A stretch of 64,000 nt of DNA from NCBI GenBank assembly GCA_009774145.1, contig VSND01000001.1:1-64000 (forward strand), given 5' to 3'. Position numbers and translations under genes: made by a program. The notes below the pieces were generated by a model. It was given only the letters and a program-made list of their open reading frames with translations. It did not search any database and had not been told where the DNA came from. Below, piece after piece: positions 16,230 through 24,804 of this stretch. The DNA comes from Lachnospiraceae bacterium (GTDB lineage: Bacteria > Bacillota > Clostridia > Lachnospirales > Lachnospiraceae). How positions within the stretch are numbered: the first letter of the stretch is position 1; the number at the start of each line of letters is the position of its first letter.

Positions 16230-17362
16230 TGGCACACATTTATCTGGCTTCCCCGCATATGAGTGCGGAAGGCTATGAGCAGGAGTACATCAGAGAGGCA
16301 TTTGCTACCAACTGGATTGCGCCTCTGGGGAAAAATGTAAATGAGTTCGAGAAGGAACTGGCAGCCTATGTGGGAGCAAAGGACGCGGCTGCGCTGTCAG
16401 CGGGGACGGCGGCGATTCATCTTGCCCTGAAAGCGGCCGGAGTAAAGGAAGGGGATGTGGTCTTCTGCCAGGATCTGACCTTTTCGGCAACGGCCAATCC
16501 GATTATTTATGAAAAAGCAGTGCCGGTATTCATTGACAGTGACAAAGAGACCTGGAATATGTCCATAGATGCGCTGGAAAGGGCTTTTGAGAAGTATCCG
16601 AATGTGAAAGCAGTGATACCGGTGCATCTGTACGGCCTGCCTGCCGATATGGAGCGGATCATGGAGATCTGCCAAAGGCATGAAGTTCCGGTGATTGAGG
16701 ATGCGGCGGAAAGTCTGGGGTCCTGTTATCACGGACAGCATACAGGAACCTTTGGCGACTATGGTGTATTTTCTTTTAATGGAAACAAGATCATCACGAC
16801 CTCCGGCGGCGGCATGCTGGTCTGCAATCTGGAGGAAGAAAGGGCCAGGGAGCGGATCCGTAAAACGCGCTTCTGGGCGACGCAGGCCAGAGAGTCCGCC
16901 CGTCATTATGAACATAAGGAGATCGGCTATAACTATCGTATGAGCAACATTGTTGCGGGCATTGGCAGAGGACAGCTGAAAGTTCTGGAGCAGAGGGTGG
17001 AGCAGAAGCGGAATATTTTTGCATATTACAGGGAGCATCTGGGAGATCTGAAAGGGATTTCCTTCATGCCGCTACATGAACAGGAGCGGGCCAACTGCTG
17101 GCTCAGTGTGATCCAGATCGAGCCGGACGGTCCGGTGAGACCGCTGGATGTGATGATCGCTCTGGAAAAAGGGGACATCGAGAGCCGGCCGGTGTGGAAA
17201 CCCATGCATCTGCAGCCGGTATTTTCCGGATGCGATTATGTGGACAATGGAAACGTGGGTTCTGAACTGTTTCGCCGCGGAGTCTGTCTGCCCAGTGATA
17301 CGAAGCTGACAGAGGAGGAACTGGAGAGAATCTGCGGAATTATAAGAGGCCTGTGGAAATAG
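16229..17362 (+). CDS. PLP sugar aminotransferase (DegT/DnrJ/EryC1/StrS; PglE-like)
   Basis: 377 residues. Fold-I PLP aminotransferase with AALSAGTAAIHLALKAAG, the EDAAESLGS aspartate segment and FSFNGNKIITTSGGG, where K187 should bind PLP. Opening residues HIYLASPHMSAEGYEQEYI..NWIAPLG match PglE/EpsN enzymes that aminate UDP-4-keto-6-deoxy-GlcNAc to UDP-4-amino-4,6-dideoxy-GlcNAc. Placed directly between a PglF-like dehydratase and a PglC-like transferase. No PglD-type acetyltransferase follows, so the 4-amino group may be modified by another route. Confidence 0.9.
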   Translation: MAHIYLASPHMSAEGYEQEYIREAFATNWIAPLGKNVNEFEKELAAYVGAKDAAALSAGTAAIHLALKAAGVKEGDVVFCQDLTFSATANPIIYEKAVPVFIDSDKETWNMSIDALERAFEKYPNVKAVIPVHLYGLPADMERIMEICQRHEVPVIEDAAESLGSCYHGQHTGTFGDYGVFSFNGNKIITTSGGGMLVCNLEEERARERIRKTRFWATQARESARHYEHKEIGYNYRMSNIVAGIGRGQLKVLEQRVEQKRNIFAYYREHLGDLKGISFMPLHEQERANCWLSVIQIEPDGPVRPLDVMIALEKGDIESRPVWKPMHLQPVFSGCDYVDNGNVGSELFRRGVCLPSDTKLTEEELERICGIIRGLWK

Positions 17363-17992
17363 ATGAGCTTTTATGCAAAGTATGGGAAAAGAATCTTTGA
17401 TCTGTGTCTGACAGTTCCGGCGTTCATTATACTGAGTCCGGTTATGGGAATGACTGCGGTTCTGGTAGCTGTGAAGCTGGGCAGGCCGGTTCTGTTTACT
17501 CAGAAAAGGCCGGGTTACCATGAGCGGATTTTCCGGATGTATAAATTTCGATCCATGACGGATGAGAGAGATGAAGATGGGGAGCTGCTTCCGGATGAGG
17601 TACGGCTTACATCTTTTGGAAAGAAACTTCGCAGCAGCAGTCTGGACGAGCTGCCGGAACTTTTGAATATTCTGAAAGGAGATATGAGCCTGGTTGGTCC
17701 AAGACCACTGTTGGTGCAGTATCTCCCTCTGTACAATGCGCAACAGCGGAAAAGACATGAGGTGAAACCGGGAATTACAGGTCTTGCACAGATCAACGGA
17801 CGGAACCGTATTACGTGGGAAGAAAAATTTTCATATGATGTGCAGTATGTGGAAAATATTTCATGGAAAGAAGATATCCGGATTCTGGCGGAGACGGTCC
17901 TTACTGTATTCAAAAGAGAAGGAATCAACAGTGAAAATTCCGCCACGATGGAGGATTTTACCGGAACGCCGGAGGAAGAGGCAAAGGGATGA
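17363..17992 (+). CDS. Small initiating sugar-phosphate transferase (PglC/EpsL-like)
   Basis: 209 residues. Monotopic phosphoglycosyl transferase: re-entrant hydrophobic helix at 9-35 (KRIFDLCLTVPAFIILSPVM), then KFRSMTDERDEDG, SSLDELPELLNILKGDMS, the signature VGPRPLL and KPGITGLAQINGRN. It lacks the extra N-terminal domains of WbaP, like PglC and EpsL. It should put a sugar-1-phosphate, probably the diamino sugar made by the two upstream enzymes, onto undecaprenyl phosphate. The stop overlaps the next gene by ATGA. A second initiating transferase is at 41032. Confidence 0.92.
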   Translation: MSFYAKYGKRIFDLCLTVPAFIILSPVMGMTAVLVAVKLGRPVLFTQKRPGYHERIFRMYKFRSMTDERDEDGELLPDEVRLTSFGKKLRSSSLDELPELLNILKGDMSLVGPRPLLVQYLPLYNAQQRKRHEVKPGITGLAQINGRNRITWEEKFSYDVQYVENISWKEDIRILAETVLTVFKREGINSENSATMEDFTGTPEEEAKG

Positions 17993-19185
17993 AGACGCCA
18001 TATTATCTTATTCATAAAGAAGTGCTGGATGAAGGGATGGAAAAACTGAAACAGGCAGCAGCAGATTACTGGCCGAATACCGTGATCGGATATTCTTTTA
18101 AGACAAATTCACTTCCCTGGGTGCTCCGGTATATGAAAGCGCAGGGATGTTATGCGGAAGTGGTCTCAGAAGACGAGTATGCGCTTGCAGAGTATATGGG
18201 ATATGAGAATATCATATACAATGGTCCGGTAAAAGGCAGGGACAGCTTTGAGAGGGCCTGCAGAAAAGGACAGATTGTAAATATCGATGCGGACCGGGAG
18301 ATTCGATGGCTTCAGGAGCTGTGTGCAGCACAGCCGGACAGAACGATCCGGGTTGGGATCCGTGTGAACTTTGATCTGGAAGGAATGTGTCCGGGCGAGG
18401 CTTCCGGTGGTGAAGAAGGAGGCCGGTTTGGATTTAATTATGAAAACGGGAGCTTCCAGAAGGCGCTGGAGAAACTGCAGGCGATTTCGGGAGTACAGAC
18501 AGAGGGGATACATCTTCACTGCAGTTCCAAGACGAGAAGCCTTAAAATCTATGAAGCGATTGCACGGATGGCATGCCGGATCCAGACAGAATTCCGGACA
18601 GAATTCAAGTATATTGATGCAGGAGGCGGATATTTTGGCGGACTTGCCAATAAGCCGCAGTATGCGGACTACCTGCGGATAATGACAGCGGTACTTAAAG
18701 AAGCGTATGATCCGGACAGAACCACTCTGATTCTGGAGCCGGGAACGTCGCTGATCTGTCCTCCGGTCGAGTATGTAACGTCGGTTACGGATAGAAAAGA
18801 GACCAGCAGAAATTATTTTGTGACCACGGATGGAAGCAGGATTCATGTGGATCCGCTGATGACAAAGAAAAGTTATTTTTATCACATAGAGTCCAGGGGA
18901 CAGGAAGGACAGAGGGACAGGCTGAAAAAGCAGGTAATCTGTGGATTTACCTGTATGGAGAATGACCGTCTGTTTGAACTGAAGGATGCCCCGGCGCTTG
19001 AGGAAGGCGACCGGATCATTTATGAGAAGGTGGGAGCCTATACCATGTGTCTGTCTCCGCTGTTCATCGGGTATTTTCCGGCAGTCTATGTGGAGGATCA
19101 GGGAAAGATTTTCTGTGTACGCCAAAAGTGGGGTGTGAACGAGTATGTGCAGAAGTCTGCTGAAGAGGCCGCTTTTCACATCTGA
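17989..19185 (+). CDS. Fold-III PLP decarboxylase (diaminopimelate/ornithine decarboxylase family)
   Basis: 398 residues. Begins PYYLIHKEVLDEGMEKL; VIGYSFKTNS carries the PLP lysine K38; HLHCSSKTR and YIDAGGGYFGG match the phosphate-binding barrel loops, LILEPGTSL the C-terminal barrel end, and GFTCMENDRLFE holds the cysteine that completes the active site across the dimer. Not a plausible housekeeping LysA: it sits in a glycan operon, overlaps the sugar transferase by 4 bp and is followed 59 bp later by an ATP-grasp ligase. The pair could make and attach an amino-acid-derived group to the 4-amino sugar. Substrate not predictable. Confidence 0.82.
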   Translation: MKTPYYLIHKEVLDEGMEKLKQAAADYWPNTVIGYSFKTNSLPWVLRYMKAQGCYAEVVSEDEYALAEYMGYENIIYNGPVKGRDSFERACRKGQIVNIDADREIRWLQELCAAQPDRTIRVGIRVNFDLEGMCPGEASGGEEGGRFGFNYENGSFQKALEKLQAISGVQTEGIHLHCSSKTRSLKIYEAIARMACRIQTEFRTEFKYIDAGGGYFGGLANKPQYADYLRIMTAVLKEAYDPDRTTLILEPGTSLICPPVEYVTSVTDRKETSRNYFVTTDGSRIHVDPLMTKKSYFYHIESRGQEGQRDRLKKQVICGFTCMENDRLFELKDAPALEEGDRIIYEKVGAYTMCLSPLFIGYFPAVYVEDQGKIFCVRQKWGVNEYVQKSAEEAAFHI

Positions 19186-19244
19186 ATACAAGGGGATGTG
19201 TATCGGCAGGGATATGAAAAATAACTGGCAGAGGAAAAAGAAGT

Positions 19245-20222
19245 ATGAATATTCTGATATTGAGTTGTGGTACTCGAAATAAAATTGTACAATATATGAA
19301 ACGGGAGCTTTCCGGACGGGGAAGAGTGATCGCTACGGATATGAGTCCCAATGCGCCCGCACTTTATGAGGCAGATGCTTTTTATCTGGTGCCCAAAATT
19401 ACAGAACCGGGTTATATCGACCGGGTTCTGGAAATTTGCAGAAAGGAACAGATTCAGGGAGTTTTTTCCCTGATTGATCCGGAACTGTCCCTGCTGGCGG
19501 AACACGAACAGAGTTTTCGGCAGATCGGTACCACAGTCATTGGGTCTTCTTATGAATTATGTGAGCGGACCCTGGACAAATGGCAGATGTACCTGTGGCT
19601 GAAAGAGCACGGGTACGCCTGTGCCGGAAGTTATGTGGACAAAGAGGCGTTTTACAGGGATGTGGAGAAGGGGAAGATCAGCTATCCGGTGTTTGTAAAG
19701 CCGGTCAGGGGGAGTGCAAGCATTGCCATTACCCGGGCGGAGGATCGTGAAACCGTGGAGTTTTTGTTTTCCCATGGAGAGGGTCTGCTGATTCAGGAGT
19801 ATTTAAGAGGACAGGAGATCGGAGCGGACTGTTATATCGATATGATCAGCGGGGAAACGGTCTCTGTATTTACAAAGAAAAAGCTGGTCATGCGTGCAGG
19901 GGAGACGGACAAAGGGATCTCATTTCAAGATCCGGTTCTTTTTGAGCTGATAGAACGCTTCGTAAAGGAAAGCGGATTCCGGGGACAGATTGATATCGAT
20001 ATTTTTGAATGCGGCGGGGTTTATTATATTTCGGAAGTGAATCCCCGCTTTGGCGGCGGTTATCCCCATGCATATGAAGCGGGAGTCAATCACATGAAAT
20101 ATATGGTTCGTAATCTGGAGGGAAAGTGCAATGTCCCTGAGCTGGGAGATTATGAAGAGGGGATTGTGATGATGAAATACAATGAGATCCGGATACGAAA
20201 AGAAGAGGCTTACGTTCGATGA
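19245..20222 (+). CDS. ATP-grasp ligase (carbamoyl-phosphate-synthase-like)
   Basis: 325 residues; starts MNILILSCGTRNKIVQYM. N-terminal pre-ATP-grasp domain, then FVKPVRGSASIAI near 150, LIQEYLRGQEIGADCYID near 186, and the metal-binding end EVNPRFGGGYPHAYEAG near 265. The family joins a carboxylate to an amine or thiol using ATP. In glycan loci these stand-alone proteins are suspected to acylate amino sugars. Placed between a PLP decarboxylase and a GT4 transferase (4-bp overlap with the latter), it is a candidate to replace the missing PglD acetyltransferase by adding an amino or hydroxy acid to the 4-amino group; this is inference. Confidence 0.82.
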   Translation: MNILILSCGTRNKIVQYMKRELSGRGRVIATDMSPNAPALYEADAFYLVPKITEPGYIDRVLEICRKEQIQGVFSLIDPELSLLAEHEQSFRQIGTTVIGSSYELCERTLDKWQMYLWLKEHGYACAGSYVDKEAFYRDVEKGKISYPVFVKPVRGSASIAITRAEDRETVEFLFSHGEGLLIQEYLRGQEIGADCYIDMISGETVSVFTKKKLVMRAGETDKGISFQDPVLFELIERFVKESGFRGQIDIDIFECGGVYYISEVNPRFGGGYPHAYEAGVNHMKYMVRNLEGKCNVPELGDYEEGIVMMKYNEIRIRKEEAYVR

Positions 20223-21490
20223 AAAGACTGTGGATACTGAATCACCATTCAGGTCTGGAAGGTGACAGGCATTATGAACTGGCAAAGGAAATGGCGGCTG
20301 CCGGCATGGAAGTAGTCGTGTTCCTGTCTGCGTTTGACCATCAGACAGAGACCTGTATCTGTGAAAAAACGGTGACGATCCGAAAAGTACAAAAAGGGGT
20401 ATCCTATGTATGGCTTCGGACAACGCCGGCTTATCATGGCAATGGGATTGCCCGCATTTTAAATATGATAAGCTATTATCAGCTTATGCGAAAATACGAG
20501 AAGACTTTTTATAAGAAATTCCAGGCGCCGGATGCAGTGATTGGTTCGTCGGTTCATCCGTTTGTATGGGAAAATGCCTGGCATATTGCGCAGAAAAACC
20601 GGATTCCCTTTATCTGCGAGATCAGAGATTTCTGGCCGCTGTCATTTACGGAGATCTATGGCTGGTCCAGATTTCATCCGGTCTGCCTTCTTTTTTCTCT
20701 GCTGGAGCGCAGAGCGTACCGCAGGGCAGATGCGATTGTGACCTCCATGGAATTTGGCTATCGGTATCTGGAACAGTTTCCGTATGTCAGAAAAGAACGG
20801 ATATACTGGATCCCGAACGGCTATCATACAGCCAGAATCGATCAGGTTCTGCAGGATGCGGATGTAAGTCTCCCGGAAGAGCTGGAACATTATCTGCAGA
20901 AGAACTGGTGCGCAGTCTATACGGGAAGTTTTGTGGATTCTGAGAGACTTCCGGACATGCTGGATGCGGCCTCTTATATGCAGAAGCATGAGATGGGGGA
21001 AATAAAATTTGCGTTTATCGGTGACGGGCATCTCCGGCAGGAACTGGAAGCGAGAGTAGAACAGGAAAAGCTGAAAAACGTACGGATTTTCCCGCGGATT
21101 GAAAAAAGTCAGGTGGCAGTTGCTTTGTCAAAGGCAAAAGTCTGTATCGCTGCATTAAAAGACGACAGGGTGTTAAATGATCTTGGTTTAAGCCTTAACA
21201 AACTGAATGATTATCTGTATTCCGGAAATCCGACGGTATTTGCGTGCAATTCGGTCAATGTAGTCGGGGAATCAGGAGGCGGGATTGTAGTGCCATGCAG
21301 TGATCCGCAGGCCTATGCAGAAGCTTTGATGAAAATCTTCCATATGCCGGAAAGTCAGCGCCGTGAGATGGGAGAACGGGGAAAGAAAATGATTCGGGAA
21401 AAATATAATTATGCATTGCTTGCCGGAAAGTATATGCAGATTTTGACAGACTGTGCGGAAGGCACGTTGTTGAATAAGGAGAGACCATGA
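20219..21490 (+). CDS. Family 4 glycosyltransferase (WbuB-like)
   Basis: 423 residues. GT-B fold; opening RLWILNHHSGLEGDRHYELA is typical of WbuB-like N-acetyl-fucosamine transferases. C-terminal donor half contains AVYTGSFVDSERLPDMLDAA, FAFIGDGHLRQELEA and LGLSLNKLNDYLYSGNPTVF, where other GT4 proteins carry the EEGLxxK/NKLFEYM segment. Soluble and cytoplasmic. ATGA overlaps on both sides put it in one transcript with the ATP-grasp ligase and the WbpA-like dehydrogenase. A paralogue lies at 42386. Confidence 0.87.
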   Translation: MKRLWILNHHSGLEGDRHYELAKEMAAAGMEVVVFLSAFDHQTETCICEKTVTIRKVQKGVSYVWLRTTPAYHGNGIARILNMISYYQLMRKYEKTFYKKFQAPDAVIGSSVHPFVWENAWHIAQKNRIPFICEIRDFWPLSFTEIYGWSRFHPVCLLFSLLERRAYRRADAIVTSMEFGYRYLEQFPYVRKERIYWIPNGYHTARIDQVLQDADVSLPEELEHYLQKNWCAVYTGSFVDSERLPDMLDAASYMQKHEMGEIKFAFIGDGHLRQELEARVEQEKLKNVRIFPRIEKSQVAVALSKAKVCIAALKDDRVLNDLGLSLNKLNDYLYSGNPTVFACNSVNVVGESGGGIVVPCSDPQAYAEALMKIFHMPESQRREMGERGKKMIREKYNYALLAGKYMQILTDCAEGTLLNKERP

Positions 21491-22800
21491 AGCAGATACT
21501 TTTGGACAAAATCGCAAAAAAGGAAATTGTCGTAGGTGTGATCGGTCTTGGCTATGTGGGTCTGCCGCTGGCGGTGGAGAAGGCCAAGGCAGGATTTCAG
21601 ACCATCGGTTTTGATGAGCAGCCGGCCAAGGTGGAGATGGTGAATCAGGGACATAACTATATCGGCGATGTGGTGGACAAGGACCTGAAGAGGCTGGTGG
21701 ACGAAGGGCTTCTGTCCGCGACCTCGGATTTTTCTTTTATCAAAGACGTGGATTTTATCGCGATCTGCGTGCCGACGCCGCTGGATATCCATCAGGAACC
21801 GGATCTGAGCTGTGTGAGAGACTCTACCGCCGAGATTGCAAAGTATCTGAAGAAAAATACGATGGTGGTACTGGAATCCACGACCTATCCGGGGACGACC
21901 GAAGAACTGGTGCGTCCGATCCTGGAGAAGGGTTCCGGACTTCGGTGCGGGGAAGATTTTTATCTTGGATTTTCGCCGGAACGTGTGGATCCGGGCAATC
22001 TGATCTACAAGACGAAAAATACGCCGAAGGTGGTCGGCGGCATCGGCAGGGATGCCACGGAAGTGATTGCTTCCATGTATCGTTCCGTGCTGGAAGGAGA
22101 TGTGAAGGAGGTTTCTTCTCCGGCCATTGCGGAAATGGAGAAAATTCTGGAAAATACGTACCGGAATATCAATATCGGGCTGATCAACGAGCTGGCCATG
22201 CTCTGCAACGAGATGGGCATCAGCATCTGGGAAGTGATCGATGCGGCCAGCACAAAGCCCTACGGATTTCAGCCCTTCTATCCGGGGCCGGGGCTTGGCG
22301 GACACTGTATTCCTCTCGATCCTTATTACCTGTCCTGGAAGGCAAGAGAGTATGGATTCCACACGTCCATGATCGAGAGTTCCATGATGATCAACGACCG
22401 GATGCCGTCTTACTGTGTGGATCGGGCAGGAAAGATCCTGAACCGCTTTCAGAAGGCGCTGAACGGTTCCAGAGTGCTGGTGCTGGGCGTGGCGTACAAG
22501 CAGGATATCGACGATTATCGGGAGAGCCCGGCGCTGCGCGTGATCGAAGAACTGGAAAAGACGGGCGCCGAAGTGGTGTACTTTGATCCGTGGGTGCGCC
22601 AGTACCGCTATAAAGGAACTACACGAAACAGCGAACAGGAACTCACTCAGGAACTGCTGGAAAGCGCGGATCTGGTCATGGTCACTGCCGCTCATACCAA
22701 TGTGAATTACGAATTTGTACAGCAGCATGCAGCTGCGGTGTTTGATACAAAGAATGTCATGAAGGCTCTGAAGAACAGAGAGAATATTGAGGTATTATAA
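21487..22800 (+). CDS. UDP-N-acetylglucosamine 6-dehydrogenase (WbpA-like)
   Basis: 437 residues. NAD-binding VVGVIGLGYVGLPLAVEKAK at about 17, VLESTTYPGTTEEL, a central domain with GFSPERVDPGN, and the catalytic PGPGLGGHCIPLDPYYLSWK with C274. The segment around the cysteine and KPYGFQPFYPGPG match WbpA, which oxidises UDP-GlcNAc to UDP-GlcNAcA, better than UDP-glucose dehydrogenases. It is followed without a gap by a WbpB-like gene, and a WbpE-like aminotransferase occurs 5 kb on, so the 3-amino uronic acid pathway is well supported. A different nucleotide-sugar dehydrogenase (WecC type) is at 45386. Confidence 0.9.
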   Translation: MKQILLDKIAKKEIVVGVIGLGYVGLPLAVEKAKAGFQTIGFDEQPAKVEMVNQGHNYIGDVVDKDLKRLVDEGLLSATSDFSFIKDVDFIAICVPTPLDIHQEPDLSCVRDSTAEIAKYLKKNTMVVLESTTYPGTTEELVRPILEKGSGLRCGEDFYLGFSPERVDPGNLIYKTKNTPKVVGGIGRDATEVIASMYRSVLEGDVKEVSSPAIAEMEKILENTYRNINIGLINELAMLCNEMGISIWEVIDAASTKPYGFQPFYPGPGLGGHCIPLDPYYLSWKAREYGFHTSMIESSMMINDRMPSYCVDRAGKILNRFQKALNGSRVLVLGVAYKQDIDDYRESPALRVIEELEKTGAEVVYFDPWVRQYRYKGTTRNSEQELTQELLESADLVMVTAAHTNVNYEFVQQHAAAVFDTKNVMKALKNRENIEVL

Positions 22801-23888
22801 TGAGATATGCATTGATCGGCTGCGGCCGGATTGCGAAAAATCATGTGAAGGCTGTGAAGGAAAACGGTCTGGAGTTTGCGGCTGTCTGCGACCTGATTCC
22901 GGAGCAGATGGAAAAGCTGCTGGCAGAGAACGGACTTTCGGATGACGGTTCCATCCTGCGTTATACAGACTATCGGAAGATGATAGAGGAGGTACGGCCA
23001 AAGCTGGTCGGGATCGCCACCGAGAGCGGGACTCATGCCGAGATCGCACTGTTCTGTATCGATCAGGGCGTGAACTGCATCATCGAGAAACCCATTGCCA
23101 TGAGTATGGCGGATGCGGATGAGATCGTCCGGCGCAGTGCAGAAACCGGGGTAAAGGTGTCCGCCTGCCACCAGAACCGGTTCAACCGGGCGGTACAGGA
23201 GACGAGAAAGGCGCTGGAAGCAGGCCGCTTCGGGAAACTGTCTCACGGTTCCGTCCATGTGCGCTGGAACCGGAACCAGGGATATTATGATCAGGCAGTC
23301 TGGAGAGGGAGATGGGCGTCGGATGGCGGCGCGCTTATGAATCAGTGCATTCACGGGATTGATCTGCTGCGCTGGATGTTTGGCGATGAGGTGGATGAGG
23401 TCTACGGTGTGACGCGTCAGCAGTTTCATCATTACCTGGAGGCGGAGGACATCGGCATGGCTGTTGTGAAATTCCGAAACGGCGCGGTGGCGACGATTGA
23501 AGGGACGACCAACGTATATCCGAAAAACCTGGAGGAGACGCTGTATCTGTTCGGTGAGAACGGAACGGTGAAACTTGGCGGAACTTCCACCAACAACATT
23601 GATGTATGGAATTTTGCGGACGAGACGCCGGATGACGATGACAAAAAAGGTCTGCAGGAAGCGACCAGCAATGTATACGGAAACGGACATGCCAGTCTGT
23701 ACGCAGATGTGATCGAGGCCGTCCAGCAGGATCGTACGCCGTATGTGGACGCCCTGGCCGGACGGAATGCGCTGGAGATGGTGCTTGCCATCTATAAAAG
23801 TCAGAAGGACGGCGTTCCGGTGAAGCTGCCGCTTCAGAATTTTCAGAGCACGGATATGATGGGAGAATTTGATGTTTCGGATATGTGA
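22800..23888 (+). CDS. Gfo/Idh/MocA oxidoreductase (WbpB/WlbA-like UDP-GlcNAcA 3-dehydrogenase)
   Basis: 362 residues. N-terminal Rossmann fold YALIGCGRIAKNHVKAVKE, conserved EKP at about residue 98, ACHQNRFNRAVQETRKAL and WRGRWASDGGALMNQCIHGI. The last two segments are the substrate-binding stretches of WbpB/WlbA, which oxidise C3 of UDP-GlcNAcA to a 3-keto sugar. The start overlaps the WbpA-like stop by one base. The product should be aminated by the aminotransferase at 27763. The end overlaps the start of the LpxD-like gene by 17 bp. Confidence 0.9.
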   Translation: MRYALIGCGRIAKNHVKAVKENGLEFAAVCDLIPEQMEKLLAENGLSDDGSILRYTDYRKMIEEVRPKLVGIATESGTHAEIALFCIDQGVNCIIEKPIAMSMADADEIVRRSAETGVKVSACHQNRFNRAVQETRKALEAGRFGKLSHGSVHVRWNRNQGYYDQAVWRGRWASDGGALMNQCIHGIDLLRWMFGDEVDEVYGVTRQQFHHYLEAEDIGMAVVKFRNGAVATIEGTTNVYPKNLEETLYLFGENGTVKLGGTSTNNIDVWNFADETPDDDDKKGLQEATSNVYGNGHASLYADVIEAVQQDRTPYVDALAGRNALEMVLAIYKSQKDGVPVKLPLQNFQSTDMMGEFDVSDM

Positions 23889-24780
23889 ACTTTGGGCCGG
23901 CGAACTGATCGGGGATGATTTTGTCCGGCAGGAACAGAAGGATTTTCAGATCTTCGGGGTATCAGACCCGGAAGCGCCGGAGGCGAATACCGTTATATTT
24001 GTAAAAGGAGATCTGGCAGAAAATTATACGGAAATAAAGAACAGCATCTTTATTACAGGACCGGACTGCCGGCTGTCGCTGGACAGTTCCTGCATACAGT
24101 TAAAAAGCGATATGCCGAAGAATCTGTACGGAGAAGTGCTGACCCGCATCTGTGAGAGTCTGCCGGCTGCGGAATATGAACTGTCAGGCGGGAGTTATAT
24201 CAGCCGGGATGTGAAGCTTGGACGGGATGTGAAAATCGCGCCGTTCTGTGTGATCGGCAGGGATGTGGCGATCGGAGACCGGTGTGAGATTGGTTCGGGC
24301 ACCGTCATAAAGGACCATGTCCGTATCGGAAATGATGTGCTGATTAAAGAGCACTGTGTGATCGGGGCGGAAGATGCGGATATCTACCGTCCGGAAAACG
24401 GAGCGTGCCGGACGCTGCCGCATCTGGCGGGCACCGTCATAGAAGACGGCTGTCTTCTTCTGGCCGGCGCCGTGCTGGCTGCAGGAGATACGAGGACGAC
24501 GGTACTGGGCAGAGGCTCCATGATCGGTATGGCAGGCGATGTGGGGCATAACTGCAGAGTGGGCGAAGAGACGCTCATCAGCGGGAAGGCCAGCATCTCC
24601 GGGCACTGTCAGGTGGGAGTGCATACCTATGTGGCGCCCATGTCCGTAACAACGAACCGGATCCGCGTCGGAGACAGAGCGTATCTGGGCCTGGGGGCGG
24701 TAGCCATCAGGGATGTGCCGGAAGGAGAGAAGCAGTTCGGCAATCCGGCCCGGAAGGTACTGGAGATCAAAAAGCGATAA
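23872..24780 (+). CDS. LpxD-like hexapeptide N-acyltransferase
   Basis: 303 residues from the ATG at 23872 (GGGAGA five bases before). Residues 1-105 form a separate N-terminal domain; from about 106 the left-handed beta-helix repeats run (SRDVKLGRDVKIAPFCVIGR and so on). DVGHNCRVGEETLISG contains H226 in the position of the catalytic VAHN histidine of LpxD. The length and two-domain plan resemble LpxD (about 340 residues), an ACP-dependent sugar N-acyltransferase, more than WbpD (about 190 residues, acetyl-CoA). With an acyl carrier protein and a ligase in the same operon, it is likely to transfer a carrier-bound acyl group to the 3-amino group of the WbpABE product. A long WbpD-type acetyltransferase is the alternative. 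Confidence 0.82.
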   Translation: MFRICELWAGELIGDDFVRQEQKDFQIFGVSDPEAPEANTVIFVKGDLAENYTEIKNSIFITGPDCRLSLDSSCIQLKSDMPKNLYGEVLTRICESLPAAEYELSGGSYISRDVKLGRDVKIAPFCVIGRDVAIGDRCEIGSGTVIKDHVRIGNDVLIKEHCVIGAEDADIYRPENGACRTLPHLAGTVIEDGCLLLAGAVLAAGDTRTTVLGRGSMIGMAGDVGHNCRVGEETLISGKASISGHCQVGVHTYVAPMSVTTNRIRVGDRAYLGLGAVAIRDVPEGEKQFGNPARKVLEIKKR

Positions 24781-24804
24781 GGAAGGAACGGAAAGGAGAC
24801 AGTC

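Noticed and set aside
14928..16235. 435-residue open frame on the minus strand
   Set aside because: Antisense to the PglF-like gene, no domain signature.
17989..19185. Housekeeping diaminopimelate decarboxylase (lysA)
   Set aside because: The family fits, but the gene overlaps a sugar-phosphate transferase and precedes an ATP-grasp gene in a glycan operon, and a second paralogue is similarly placed.
21409..22728. 439-residue open frame on the minus strand
   Set aside because: Antisense to the WbpA-like gene, no start signal or motif.
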